A stretch of DNA of 64,000 bases. Source: Syngnathus acus (lineage: Eukaryota > Chordata > Actinopteri > Syngnathiformes > Syngnathidae). Of this stretch, positions 1 through 25,700 are shown piece after piece. The notes under the pieces were generated by a model. The model searched no databases and was not told the origin of the DNA. It worked only from the letters and a program-made list of their open reading frames with translations. The first letter of the stretch is position 1. Every line of letters begins with the position of its first letter. The translations under genes and the position numbers were made by a program. The DNA lies in contig NC_051099.1 of NCBI RefSeq assembly GCF_901709675.1, forward strand, positions 7,626,001 through 7,690,000, in the 5' to 3' direction.

Positions 1-172
1 CATTACAATTCCAGAAATGTTTGTTGACTTCTGTATCTACAGCTACAACATTAGGAAGAATAAAATCTGGTTTAATCAAAGATGTGCTGTTTTTGGGGGA
101 GTAAATTATGAACTCTGATATTTTTCATGAATTACTGGAGGAAAGAAACAGCAAAGTTTAACAGTTTGCCCC

Positions 173-273
173 TACGATTGCCTGTTTGTCCCAGACAACC
201 TCCGCACGCTCGTGCCGCAGTGGGCGCACGACTGCCATAACGAAATCGCCCGAACTCAGTTCTTGGTGGAGTA
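173..273 (+). mobile_element. Degenerate Ty3/gypsy-like integrase fragment
   Basis: A ~33-codon open stretch ends in TAA. It reads like the segment around the zinc-binding (H2C2) region of gypsy-type integrases: FVPDNLRTLVPQWAHD is followed by a degraded copy of the usual HPG..RTL pattern (HNEIARTQFL). The expected GHPG is lost and nothing else of a polyprotein is visible on either side, so this is a dead remnant. The assignment rests on family resemblance recalled from memory. Confidence 0.4.
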
Positions 274-441
274 AGGAGCCAAGAACTTGCGACCTGAACC
301 GAGGCTCAAAAGCAAGCGCCAAAGCCATGTCAACGTTTTAAATTTTCCACTTTCCCCTTAGAATTATTTCATTCAATTCAATCAAGCCCGTCTGGCTCGG
401 TAGACGCATTTATATAATTTTGATTTTTGAACTAATTTTTG

Positions 442-442
<1 letters not shown>

Positions 443-493
<51 letters not shown>
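443..493. repeat. (TATC)n microsatellite
   Basis: About 12-13 uninterrupted TATC units in AT-rich DNA. Confidence 0.95.
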
Positions 494-831
494 TGTTAGG
501 CTACGGATTTTAGTTATTGATCTGACTCCAAATTGCGATCAACACTTAAGAGTTGTTATGTCCTAATTCACACACTGGCGCACCTAACAATTTTGCGAGT
601 TCGTTCTGTCAAAGAGAAGACCAGTAGATCAATTAGGCCGAATTTACCAATTGTTTATTCCTGACAATGCAAACTAATACAGGTGCCTGGGTCCTCGGGT
701 CCCTCACACTAAGATTCGTGTGTTCTTGTGACACATCAAGAGACAACACATTCTTCCGGGTTGCCCAGTTTTAAAGAGACACAATATGAATATTCAAGCA
801 TGCAAAACATTGTGTGATGATTGGTCGATGG

Positions 832-1120
832 CAGTGGCGTAGCCAGGAATTTTTCCAGTAGGGGCGCGCGCCCACAGGAAAAAAAATCGAACATCACCCA
901 CGCCGTTCGCTGATCGCTAAAACAACATCCGGGTCCGGGAGGCAAACGGTGAATGGATAACATCGCGCACATAGAATAGCGCAAGCACATTCGCGCAAGA
1001 CCGAAAGAAAAAAACGGCATGAAAATGAAGAATCGAAAAAGCTCGATTTTTTTCAACCGGGGTGCAGGGAGTCCTAACCGGGGCGCCGCCCCGGCTCGCC
1101 CCGGCTTGGCTACGCCACTG
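832..1120. mobile_element. Complete hAT-type MITE (289 bp) with 8-bp target duplication
   Basis: The left end starts CAGTGGCGTAGCCAGGAATT and the right end is its inverted match (TGGCTACGCCACTG), giving a 14-bp perfect terminal inverted repeat. The element is flanked by identical 8-bp copies of GTCGATGG at 824-831 and 1121-1128. An 8-bp duplication with CAGTGGCG-type termini is typical of hAT transposons. The interior is short, G+C-rich next to the ends (GGGGCGCGCG, GGGCGCCGCC) and encodes no transposase, so it is non-autonomous. It lies about 1.1 kb upstream of the dpf2 start codon. Confidence 0.88.
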
Positions 1121-1564
1121 GTCGATGGCCATCTCCTCCTCGTCTGGGTGTTATTGCTGCTGAGTGCAGGTGTCCGGCCTCAGCTGTCTGGCGGTTAGGT
1201 GCGACCACCAGGACGAAATGTTATTCTCGTTCCTCGCCGGCCTGGAGATGTTCAAATAAGGTGTTCTCCCTGTCTGGGCCGATGAGAGGTGTTCTCCTTC
1301 CATCCTCCCTGTCTGGGACATCATGTTCCACAACACTTTGTCGAAAATAAGTTCACGGAGTTGCCTTCACATTCCTCAGCGCCCACCATGCAACTACACG
1401 AGCACACCGCTACTGAAGATTATATTGATATGATTATATATGTCTAACGCAGCTTTAATAAAATAATTTTGCAAACTGGCAAAAGCATTTATTGATATGA
1501 TTATAAGTCTAGCGCCGCCTTAATAAAATGTGTGCAAACTGCCGAAAGCACATTTCCCTTTTCA

Positions 1565-1722
<158 letters not shown>

Positions 1723-2160
1723 TTTTTTATAGAGCACTTCTGGATATTCAAAGACGCTTTACAAAACATACATTATTCATGCCCGTCAAGCAGCGATATC
1801 TGCGTTGCACCATATATGCAACATTATGACTGATTTAGAAATGATACGTTACAAAGCAAAGCGTTGCATGCGCTCGCGGGCAATTACAGAGATTATGTGA
1901 CTCGTATATTACGTCTATTGCGACAATCTGCGTTTCTCATTTGAATCGTCGTGTATCAAATGTTTTCATTCATCTTTCAATGTCAGTGATATATTAACGG
2001 GGAAAACAATTGCTCGGCTCAATCACAAACCTCAACTTTTACGTATGGTATCCCCGCGATAAACGGGGGTCTACTTACTCAAATTACGTCACGTATGACT
2101 AAAGCCTCTGCAATGACTAAAGATGGCCACTAGACGGTACTAAGTGCCTCCCTGCCTGTT

Positions 2161-2214
2161 CCGCGTGCGGGGGCGGAAGTTTCCCAGCAGCCTCTTTGGC
2201 CGCACTGAAGCAAG

Positions 2215-2219
<5 letters not shown>
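2161..2219 (+). promoter_or_regulatory. dpf2: Probable dpf2 core promoter / 5' UTR with YY1-like start context
   Basis: This short GC-rich block precedes the start codon in otherwise AT-rich DNA. The start codon sits in CAAGATGGCAGC, close to the YY1 element AAGATGGC that often lies just downstream of TATA-less housekeeping promoters (2212-2219). No TATA box is seen. The transcription start is not determined. Confidence 0.4.
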
Positions 2220-7213
<4,994 letters not shown>

Positions 7214-7835
7214 TGGCCGCTCCTTCTGCACACACTTCTGCCGGCCTACTGCACTGATGTCGGGCGAGTGTGTCCAGAGGGAGGCTGTGATTGGTCCAAA
7301 GGGAAGTACGCGCTACCACGCTGGCCTCATGTCTTCACACGTGACTCTTACGCTCTCCCATTTTTCGTTCCGCGAGACCTTCAAGTGGAACTTCACTCAA
7401 ATCTAGTAGCATGTCGTGCGAACCGTAGCTTTTTGACAATTTCTATATTTCTAAAGTTGATTTCAGTACACTCTGAGGACAATTTTAATTTGTTTAGATT
7501 TCAGCGCGCACACAGGCTAAAAATAGATTACATGACAAGCTTACTCGAATGGCCCCAAAGACTTTGAGACTGCAGGGAGGTGGTCACATCTCAAGTGAAA
7601 TATTGCTCAAGAGCAAATATGCTACTCTTGAATATTTTTTTTAATGAACCTCAACTGCTAAGGATATTTATTAGCAAATATGATGATATACGCTAAAGTA
7701 GGGCTGCACAATATATTGAAAAAATATTAAAATGCAATAAGTTGTACGCTTTTATCTGAATTTGACCACTCAGATGTAAACTTACGAAACAAAATTTCGG
7801 TTTCTTTGTGTGTCTTGACATATGAAGGGATTGAC

Positions 7836-7862
7836 AATAAAGCTGACTTTGACTTTGACTTT
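7836..7862 (+). repeat. AATAAAGC(TGACTT)n tail of a repeat
   Basis: ATTGACAATAAAGCTGACTT runs into further TGACTT units. I recognise this as a tail often seen at the 3' end of interspersed repeats in fish genomes, but cannot assign a class. The AATAAA could also serve dpf2 as a poly(A) signal. Confidence 0.35.
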
Positions 7863-8206
7863 AAGAGTTAGGGCTAGTGTTAGGGTTACAATTATTCAGC
7901 TAAGAATACATTATTGAGATTGCTTCTTTTGCTGCTTAAAAAAAATAGTTCTTTCAATAGATGATAAAAATGTAATTTGCTTAGGTACAGTGCTGTTCAA
8001 ACGTTTTAAGCCACCGCAAGCTTTGTCCTCGTGAGCCTTTTTAAGTTCTTAATATGACATGCAAAGCCTTGCCTTTTTCAAAAATATACAGATAAAATTT
8101 TCAATGTGAGTTAATAATTTCCCAATATTCTGCAACGCTACACCACAGTCCTTGTGGCGAGCAATTGCAAATGCTTTCAAAGGCAGCGACTATTGCTTTC
8201 ATGTTA

Positions 8207-8320
8207 GTGGGGTCATGGCTCAGGTAGTAGAGTGGGTCATTCAGAGGCTTGGCATTTCGAAACAAGTCACATGTTGTGTTCTTAAATGTTAGTTAAATCG
8301 GCTTGGGCAAACCCATTTGA
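8207..8320 (+). mobile_element. Decayed tRNA-derived SINE
   Basis: ATGGCTCAGGTAGTAGAGTG resembles the A-box head of a widespread teleost SINE (TGGCTCAGGAGGTAGAG-type). It is followed by CATTTCGAAAC at the expected B-box position and by GGCTTGGGCAAACCC, matching the usual CCTTGGGCAAGACAC. Many substitutions show that it is old. Confidence 0.55.
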
Positions 8321-8470
8321 TGATTTGGCATGGAATAACCCAGTAATGATCACTGTTAATTGATTTATTAATTTTCTGAATAGTGTTATGCTCATGTCTA
8401 TTGCCTACCTCTGTCATTTCCAACATGTCTTTAGAGCCTTTTGTACACATTAAAAAAATCCTCCCACCAA

Positions 8471-8476
8471 AATAAA
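8471..8476 (+). terminator. Candidate poly(A) signal AATAAA for dpf2
   Basis: AATAAA is followed within ~30 bases by a GT-rich run (GTGGTCTTCC, TGTGTTGTCG), the usual arrangement of a cleavage site. It would give a ~1.26-kb 3' UTR. Confidence 0.35.
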
Positions 8477-8926
8477 GTGGTCTTCCTTGCTGTGTTGTCG
8501 CAGTTTATGCCCTTTTCTATGTTTTACTATTTTGCAGTGCCACTTGTATTTTTCTAGTCTTCATCTGTTGCTATGCTATATCGCAGTTGGATGAGACCGT
8601 TGGATGAGATGGTAAAATCACTGTACGCATCTTCTCTTCGGCTGACTGATGGAATATTCTTATTATACTTTTGTTACTGTAATTTCCAAGTTTTGTTTTA
8701 AAGAAAGCCCTATAAATGGTCATTTTTTAATGAAAACAAAAAGTCTTACTATACATGGTCTTTTTTTTTTTATGAAAAGAAAAAGCCTTTGGTATTTTTC
8801 TCTTTATTAAAACAAGAAACCTTACTATCATTTTTTTAATTTTATTTAAAAACTTACCCCAAAAAATTAAAGCCTTACTATAATTGTAGTAGTAGTCTTT
8901 GTCTTGTGCTTGCAGTACTTGTAATT

Positions 8927-9057
8927 GTAGTACTTGTAGTAGTAGTAATAGTATTACTTGTAGTAATAGTACTTTTAATACTATAGTAGTACTTGTAGTA
9001 GTAGTAATAGTATTACTTGTAGTAATAGTACTTTTAATACTATAGTAGTACTTGTAG
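8927..9057. repeat. 59-bp tandem repeat, ~2.2 copies, rich in GTA
   Basis: The unit starting GTAGTACTTGTAGTAGTAGT begins at 8927, 8986 and 9045 (partial), an exact 59-bp period. The first two copies are essentially identical. The unit itself is built from GTA/AAT triplets, so it looks like a trinucleotide repeat that was later duplicated in larger steps. Confidence 0.9.
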
Positions 9058-10152
9058 GTGGTGTAGTACTTGTAGTAGTTTGCGCCTTCAACTCACAAAT
9101 CATATCCAAAGAAATATTGTTGCATTATTTTATTGCACTCCTAACAGTCTAGATCAATGCCTAATAAAAAAATTACCCCATCACATTTGAATAAACTTAA
9201 CATTGCCAAAACATTCAATGTTTGCTTTCCTTTTTATTTCAGTCTCAAGAGTTCTGTTCACAAAAAATTTTAAATCTAAAATATTTTCAGACCATTGAAC
9301 ATAACAATGAACTTAAAATATTCTACACATTGAAACATGCATTAGTCTTCCGTTTAATTTCTAAAAACACAACAAAACTACTTAGACCTTCATTGCTTCA
9401 AATTTAAGTCAATGATTTAACGCTTACAAAAAACGTTTGGCAAGGAATTAAGCAGAATAATGATACACCCATGTAAAAACCAAATCACTTCAGTGGAACA
9501 TTTAAGACTTAGATTTAATATCTTTTGTACCAAAATGAGACGGCTTATTTGAGAGGGTTAGGTTTAGGGTAACCTATACCTACGTATACTTATCAGATTG
9601 CTTATTTATATTATATTTTATTTTATGAATGAATAAGCAGCAGGATAAAGCAACAATACTTATGCATGAAGTACCGGTGAACGTTTGTGCTTAATAATTC
9701 AAATATTCCACCAAAGTGAATTCATTGGATTCGACTCATACAAGTCGATCATTCCTCGTACCTCAGTGTGACTAGTATTTAAACTAACTTAAACTCATCA
9801 GAGTTTCATTAAATATATAATTGTCTATTCATAACACCTCTAATAGACCAATCACATAACATTCATGATTAAATTGTACCAATACTTGCTGAAAATGTGC
9901 CTTTTCATCAAATAGATTGTTGCTTCATTATGTAACTAACACACTCAAATATAGACGAGAATGAACAATAAATACTGCTTCCTTTTTTGGATAGATGAGG
10001 AACAACCACGGCGGTACTTTTAAACACTAACGAAGAAATCCAAGTAACGAAAAGTGCTGCTGTTAAAAGACTCAAGTGTGTTAGGAAAGCAAACCTTTCT
10101 TTTGGCTTGAGTAAAAAAGCTGAATGAGGTGGGGGTGCCGTGCCACTTAACT

Positions 10153-19703
<9,551 letters not shown>

Positions 19704-22700
19704 TCCTCTGCTGGCCGCATTCCCACAAACATCTGTTGCCCCCTTTTTAAAATACTTTCTCGGAACAAACCACGACCAAACAGCAACACCACTATTACTA
19801 CTACTGCTACCACCACCACCACTACTGCACTTATTACTGTACTGCCAACTACCTCCCGCAGAGAGCGTGGAAAAAAAAAAAATTAGAATAATCAGGAAAC
19901 GCTCCCACTTTGGTTTTCCAGCCCTCTGCACTCAGCGAGCTACGGTGCCACAAAGCTGCGACCACCTCGGAGTGAGTCACGGCGTAGTGGCGCGGCTGCT
20001 CGCGTTCACGTGAGCAGACTGAAAGGTCGACAGCAGCCCCCACAGTGAGGGGCAGCAACAGGAGGCGACATGCTGGGAGAACCCCCTTTTGCCTCCGCCT
20101 CCTCCTTTGACACCTCTCTTTAATGACCACGAGATGGCGATAAAACTCCATGATAGGGAAACGGGACAGCCCGCAAATAGCGCACAATAGTCACATTAAC
20201 ATGCATCGACCACGCACAGTGCCCTCTTGTGGTAAAATAGCGAGATGCAACCTGAACAAGAAGGCATTGACTCCATTATCGGTACAGATATTGAAAACAG
20301 TATCACTGAGCCCAATCTTCCTGTTGAGAGAAAGTGAATTTGCTGTACGTGGAGAAGTGAAATATTATATACAAATTTAAACAGTGTGTCTGTCTCTGTA
20401 TTTATTGTGGAGTCAAACTGCTCTTGGGCCCCTCTTCTGTTGCGTGAGACACGGTTGGAGCTTCAAGTGAAGGCTCAGTGGTATGCTTCAACCCCAAATA
20501 AAGACATAGGCCGACCCATTGTTTTCATCATAAGTCTTCCCAATGTCAGTGAAGAGAGGGGAGAACATTCTTCTTGGGCTGTTGTTTAAGAAAAGAGTTA
20601 CATGAGGAAAGACTAAGGAAATGCAATGTTTTATATGGTGGTGTCATGCTGTACTGTGAACATGACAGCAGCTTAAGTTACTTCGTATCGTTTGTGTCTT
20701 TAAAAATCAATGGATTTATTTTTAAACATAATACCCGAGAAAAAAATAGGACATTCAACTTGATTGCAATGCATCATCAATTAAGCACCCATTTCCACTT
20801 TAATTCAGGTTTAGAAATCCTACAGTTGTCCGATTGCTTCACTTACAACATTTTGTTGTGAAGCCTCAGCAACCCCCACGCATCATCATCAAAATCATCT
20901 CAAATCTGTTTTGCTCACACATCAGATCAGATGTTAAGATTTTCATCTGCAACCAAAACCTCAAGTCAGTGCAAGCATGGGACAAAGAAATGAGAAAAGT
21001 GAGCTGGCTAAACATACATGAAAATTTCAGGTAGGCACAAAGTCAGAGAACTCGTACTTTGACCGTCCTTGCTCGTTAAGGCGTACCTAATGTTGTTTAA
21101 GACCTTGTGAAAGCTAGAATATGAGCTTTACAGATATGATTTAATCACTGCTGGCTTCCTACGATAATACAAAGTCACATTTCAAACCAAGCACGCCTTG
21201 CCCCTCTCTGCTTGTTCACATTTTGCTTCCGATCAGCTTCCCTCAAGTTTCAACTGCGACAATAAAATCCACATTTGCATGATTAATAAGTTACATTTTG
21301 ACGCACACACATACACATACGGAGGGAAAGTTTGGATGTTGCTTGGCACATTCTCATGCTTCACCGACCTCTCACAATCTAAACAACAATACGAGACACA
21401 GTTCTTCTCACACCGATAGTTCAGTCCAGAGGCTTCAGCATGTCCACAAGATCTGTATAACAGGAGCTGTACAAAGCATCCTCACATACGGATAATCATT
21501 ATTAGATTCATCATTAAATCTCTATATACTGTATCTTAATATGCTGGTACCAGGTATTCACAGTGACTCTAAAATAAAATTACAAGAGAAAACTTTGTAC
21601 ACCAAACAAGGGCATTGAGAGTCTAAGTAGATGTTGGAAACGCAATTGATAAAAGGATCTTGATTCTGAGCTGCCCGGGCGTTAGTTGGCACTGAGGAAA
21701 ACCAGTCAGTCTCTTTTTTTAAACACGTCATGTTGGCGGTGGGCCCACACAAACAAAAAAAAGTGAGGTAAGATAAGAGCACAAGCAGAAAAAATCAAAT
21801 CCAATATGTGCCTCTGTCCAGTGCTGATTTTACCCAAAAAGTGCAAAGAATCTAGAAAGACAAAAAAAAAAATCAAGTTTGGAAGATTTCCTCTCACTGC
21901 TACCACTTAAAGGCCAGCCAGCAGTCACAGACCATTGTATTCTAGTTTGATATTTGTTTCATTGACACAAAATCTATCAAAGCTGCCGTTTGGCGCGCCG
22001 AGGCCAGTAGGAGGAGAACTTCTACAGTATGGCTGCTACAATATTAAGTGAGGTTCGAGGAAAACAAGTTGTGGAAGGAAGCTGTTCTTTCCTGCCATTG
22101 TGTGTCTTCAAGGGAGGCTGACCCCCTTTTTCAGGCTCATCTTATTTGTCCTCATATGTGCAGGTTTCCCTCTTTTTAATTACTCAAGGGATTATTAGCA
22201 GCATCCCTTTCTAAAACTTGAGTACAGTACTACTAAGAAGCAAGAGATTGGCATTCTAGAGAGGCTTTCAATTGGCCCCCTTTTCCTCAGATTTTTTAAA
22301 CACACCTTCCACACGATAATGTAACACTACTCATCACATTTAACACACGCTACACGCACACATAGTGTACATGTGATTCTATAAGCTGTCTGTGTACACT
22401 TTTGGTCAATTTTCAGATAAACATGCTCTCAGTCGTAACTTCAAATGGAAGTGCTGATCTGCCCAGCTTGTCAAGTATTTGAAGCAAAGTACAGTAAGAG
22501 ATGTGCACACGCACCCACACATAAAGAGATCATAGCAGAATAACAGCAGCCAGAAGTACACACTTGCAAGGGAATGTCATTACTTTTCAGGGTCCATTTG
22601 CATACACCTTCACCAGCAGGCAAGTCCAGTCGGAGGATGTGGACGTGCGTCAGGGGGACGGATCAGATCACACGCACATCGTTCTGCTGATTGTTGTTTG

Positions 22701-22731
22701 CCGGAGTTGCTTTTAGAGGAGGCGGCGTGCG
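19704..22731. other. Gap between the exchanger start and the sipa1 stop
   Basis: No coding exon is supported. Next to the exchanger (19.7-20.1 kb) the DNA is more GC-rich and should contain its promoter and 5' UTR. The exchanger frame stays open upstream to an ATG at 19929-19931, but that extension is low-complexity (poly-Phe, poly-Ser/Gly) and probably untranslated. The sipa1 3' UTR presumably occupies the right end. The middle is AT-rich unique-looking sequence in which I see nothing else. Confidence 0.55.
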
Positions 22732-25700
22732 CTAACTGGGTTTGTTGACGTTGCACAGCAGCTCGGTGACTTTGATGAGGCGTGCTACCGTGCTCTGCGA
22801 TTCCTCCTGCAGCCGCTGGTTGTTCTGCCGCAGGCTCTGCACCTCGGCCTGCAGCACCGCCTTGTCCTCCTTCTCCTGAAAGACACGGGCACACAAACAA
22901 AAACAAAAGGCCAACTCTCAGATCGCTGCGTGTGGCAGGAACAAAAAGGGGGAGGGAGGTGGAGGTAGGGTGGGGATGGGGGTTGTGGTCAAATGTGTGT
23001 CAGTGAATGACAGCTCGAAATATGAGGCATCGCAGATTACAAGCTATAAAATTAAAATTCTCAAACAAATAACAATACCCAACCACCTAATAATAATAAT
23101 AATAACAATAATAATAATAATAATGCATCAGATCAATGGTTTCGAAAGTCACCCATAAAATGAGTCACAATTGAAAAGAGTCACAGTTGCTGTCCCAGTC
23201 AAGAGCTTTTATAAATAACTTTTCATATAAATTATAGGGAGGAATAAAAGTTTTGTACACACACATCGAGTAGACACAAATTCTGTACAGTATTGACAAT
23301 TCTCAATGCAAGGCAACTTTGTGTTCAAAGTATTTTCGTCAAGCAGCGTTTTGCTGCAAGAAAAGAAGTCCACAGTAAACTTTCTGGCGCAGCACATACA
23401 ATTTTCCACACAATTTTCTACATGCACATAACATGGACTACGTTCAACCAAGTGTAAAAGCAAAAATACTGATTACAGCCTTCAGTGGTATTTAAATAAC
23501 AACAGGAGTGGCAGCAGATTCACCCAAACGTAGAACATTTGACAGTACTAGTGGAAAAAAAAACAGTGTTTGTATTTCATATCTGCACTGAGTTGGCTGC
23601 CTCTATAGTAAAGGTAGTTGCATTGCTGGGAGGCCTTGAACATGTAAACAAGACACAAAATCACCTGGCACAACATTTGTTCCCACCTGCTGAATCTCCT
23701 GTGCAATTCAGTGGAAATGCTAAAAGAGCCAAGATGAAAATCAAAGCACCTTTTGCAGGTCATCCTGCAGCTTCTTCAGCATGGCCTCCAGTTGTGACAC
23801 TTTCTCCTCAAGGTAGCCTGGAGAGTCACTGCAGCACACAAGAGCAGTGACACAAGTCATACATTTGCTTATGGGTTCATCATTGGGTACATGCTAGTTT
23901 CATGCTGTGAGTGCTTTAGGACTAGCTCTTTGTAAGTGCTTTGTCGCCATCTTCTGGTAACAATACACAGTTATAAATCCCTTTTATGTGGACTCGTCAG
24001 TTATTTGTGGATTTTTGCTTTTTGAGGCAGGGCTTGCATGGTCCCCCTGGATCTTTATGGAGATAAGAGATATTAGGACAGCATTTGTTGCACAGCAACC
24101 GTGACCCACCTTTCCTTTGTGTTGAACTTGCCATCCGTGTCAGTTCCTGATTGGTCTCCAGCTTTACGATCTGTGACAAGAGAAACATTAAATCATATCA
24201 CACTTACTAAAAGAGCATCCAGTAGCAGATTTGAGCTATTTTCTCAGCAAAATTGATTTTTGTAGTTTTTATTTTAGTAGGTCATTACAGGTTGTACGTC
24301 TTCCATTTGCCATTCCCTTTTTTTTTTTTTAACGACCATAACCACAAATCAGTGAAGCCATTAGCTTCCCTCCTGATGATTATTTGACATTCACATCATT
24401 GCACGGTTAAATAGCTGCTCACCCTCGCGTGACAGCGCCTCCAGGATGCTGCGGCAGGCTGTGGCCAGGTCAGCGATGGACTGCCACTCTTCTTCGGTGG
24501 AATCCGTCGTCTCGGAGAGAACTGAGAGCAAGATTTTAAAATGAGTGCAGCCGCAGTGTGAAATACTTTTTAATATAATGCATCTGGGGCAGGAGAACAC
24601 TGCGACAGCACTTTGCAGACACTCTCATTTTGGATTGAAGGTTTTTGGGAAAAAAGGTCGCCACAAGGTGGTGCTGTTGTGTTAAGGCTGATTGGATGTA
24701 GCTAAACTGCTTGATGCTTCTGCAGATGTTTTAGTCTAGACTGAATGTAGGGCAATTTTTTTTTTTTGCTCGTGTAAATGGGAAATGAGGACTTTGATAA
24801 TCAAGTACAGACGTGAGAATGATTATTTAGGGTATCGCCATTATAGCTGGCCAAAAGCAATCCTAATTGCCATAATTGATAAGGTACCTTGTGATCTGAC
24901 AGAAGGCAAACTAATCCATTGGTTTTATTGATGGCCTCCTCACATATGATCATAAATCATCTGCGGAGTGGGTGTCCAGTCATGGCTGTTAAATGGTGAG
25001 GTTGATAGTCTCAGAGGAGGCACAGCAGATGGCATTAGGAGTGTCTTGAACTAAAACTCCACCCCTCCCACCACCCATCTGTCCCCCTTTTCATCACAGC
25101 CCTGGCAGGGGGTGGCAGCAGAGCAAGGGGTGATATTAGATTAGCGGAAAAAGGGGGCAGGATGGATGGATGGAAGGAAGGATGGGCGGAAGGACAAAGG
25201 GGATGCAGTGGGGAGCAGAGGGATGATCATGAAAAGAGCGGTTTAACACAGATATGGGGGGAGGAAAAGGCATTTGAGGCACAAATCAAGCAGAGATGAT
25301 TTCCAACCGTTTCATTGGAGCAGCTTTGTTCAACAATGTTTTTTTTTTTTTTAAATGTTTGCAGAAAATATATATTTTTTTAAATACAGCTGTCTGATGA
25401 ATTTGTGCATATGTACCTAATGTTGTGTCCAATGAGTGTGTATGTGCCTTCCATTAATCAGCTTTGCAAGTCTTACTCTTGGTGATGGAGTTGTGAAGAC
25501 TTAAGGCTCGTGAGTTCCTCTCAGCTCGGTCCACACATGACAACCTTGAGGAGGACAGAGACGATTCGCTCGCTGAAGCTTTCTCATCACCAAAGTCGCC
25601 AATGAACTGGGAGGCAAAGAGAGATTTAAAAGGCGAGCAACGGCATTGAACAGAATCTAAATCATGCCCTTGCGTTTTGCTAGATCACCTGCTCGTCCTC

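Larger units (their letters stand above)
7214..10152. other. AT-rich gap between convergent dpf2 and slc24a3-like genes
   Basis: No coding exon is visible. The left part should hold the dpf2 3' UTR and the right end the 3' UTR of the minus-strand exchanger gene. AATAAA occurs at 7836-7841, inside a repeat-like tail ending in TTTGAC units, and again at 8471-8476. A decayed SINE and a 59-bp tandem repeat lie within and are listed separately. The rest is AT-rich, with many homopolymer runs. Confidence 0.6.

Noticed and set aside
7860-9600. GTTAGGG/CCCTAA motifs suggesting telomeric repeats
   Set aside because: Only one or two degenerate units at scattered places (also near 6040); no tandem telomere array.
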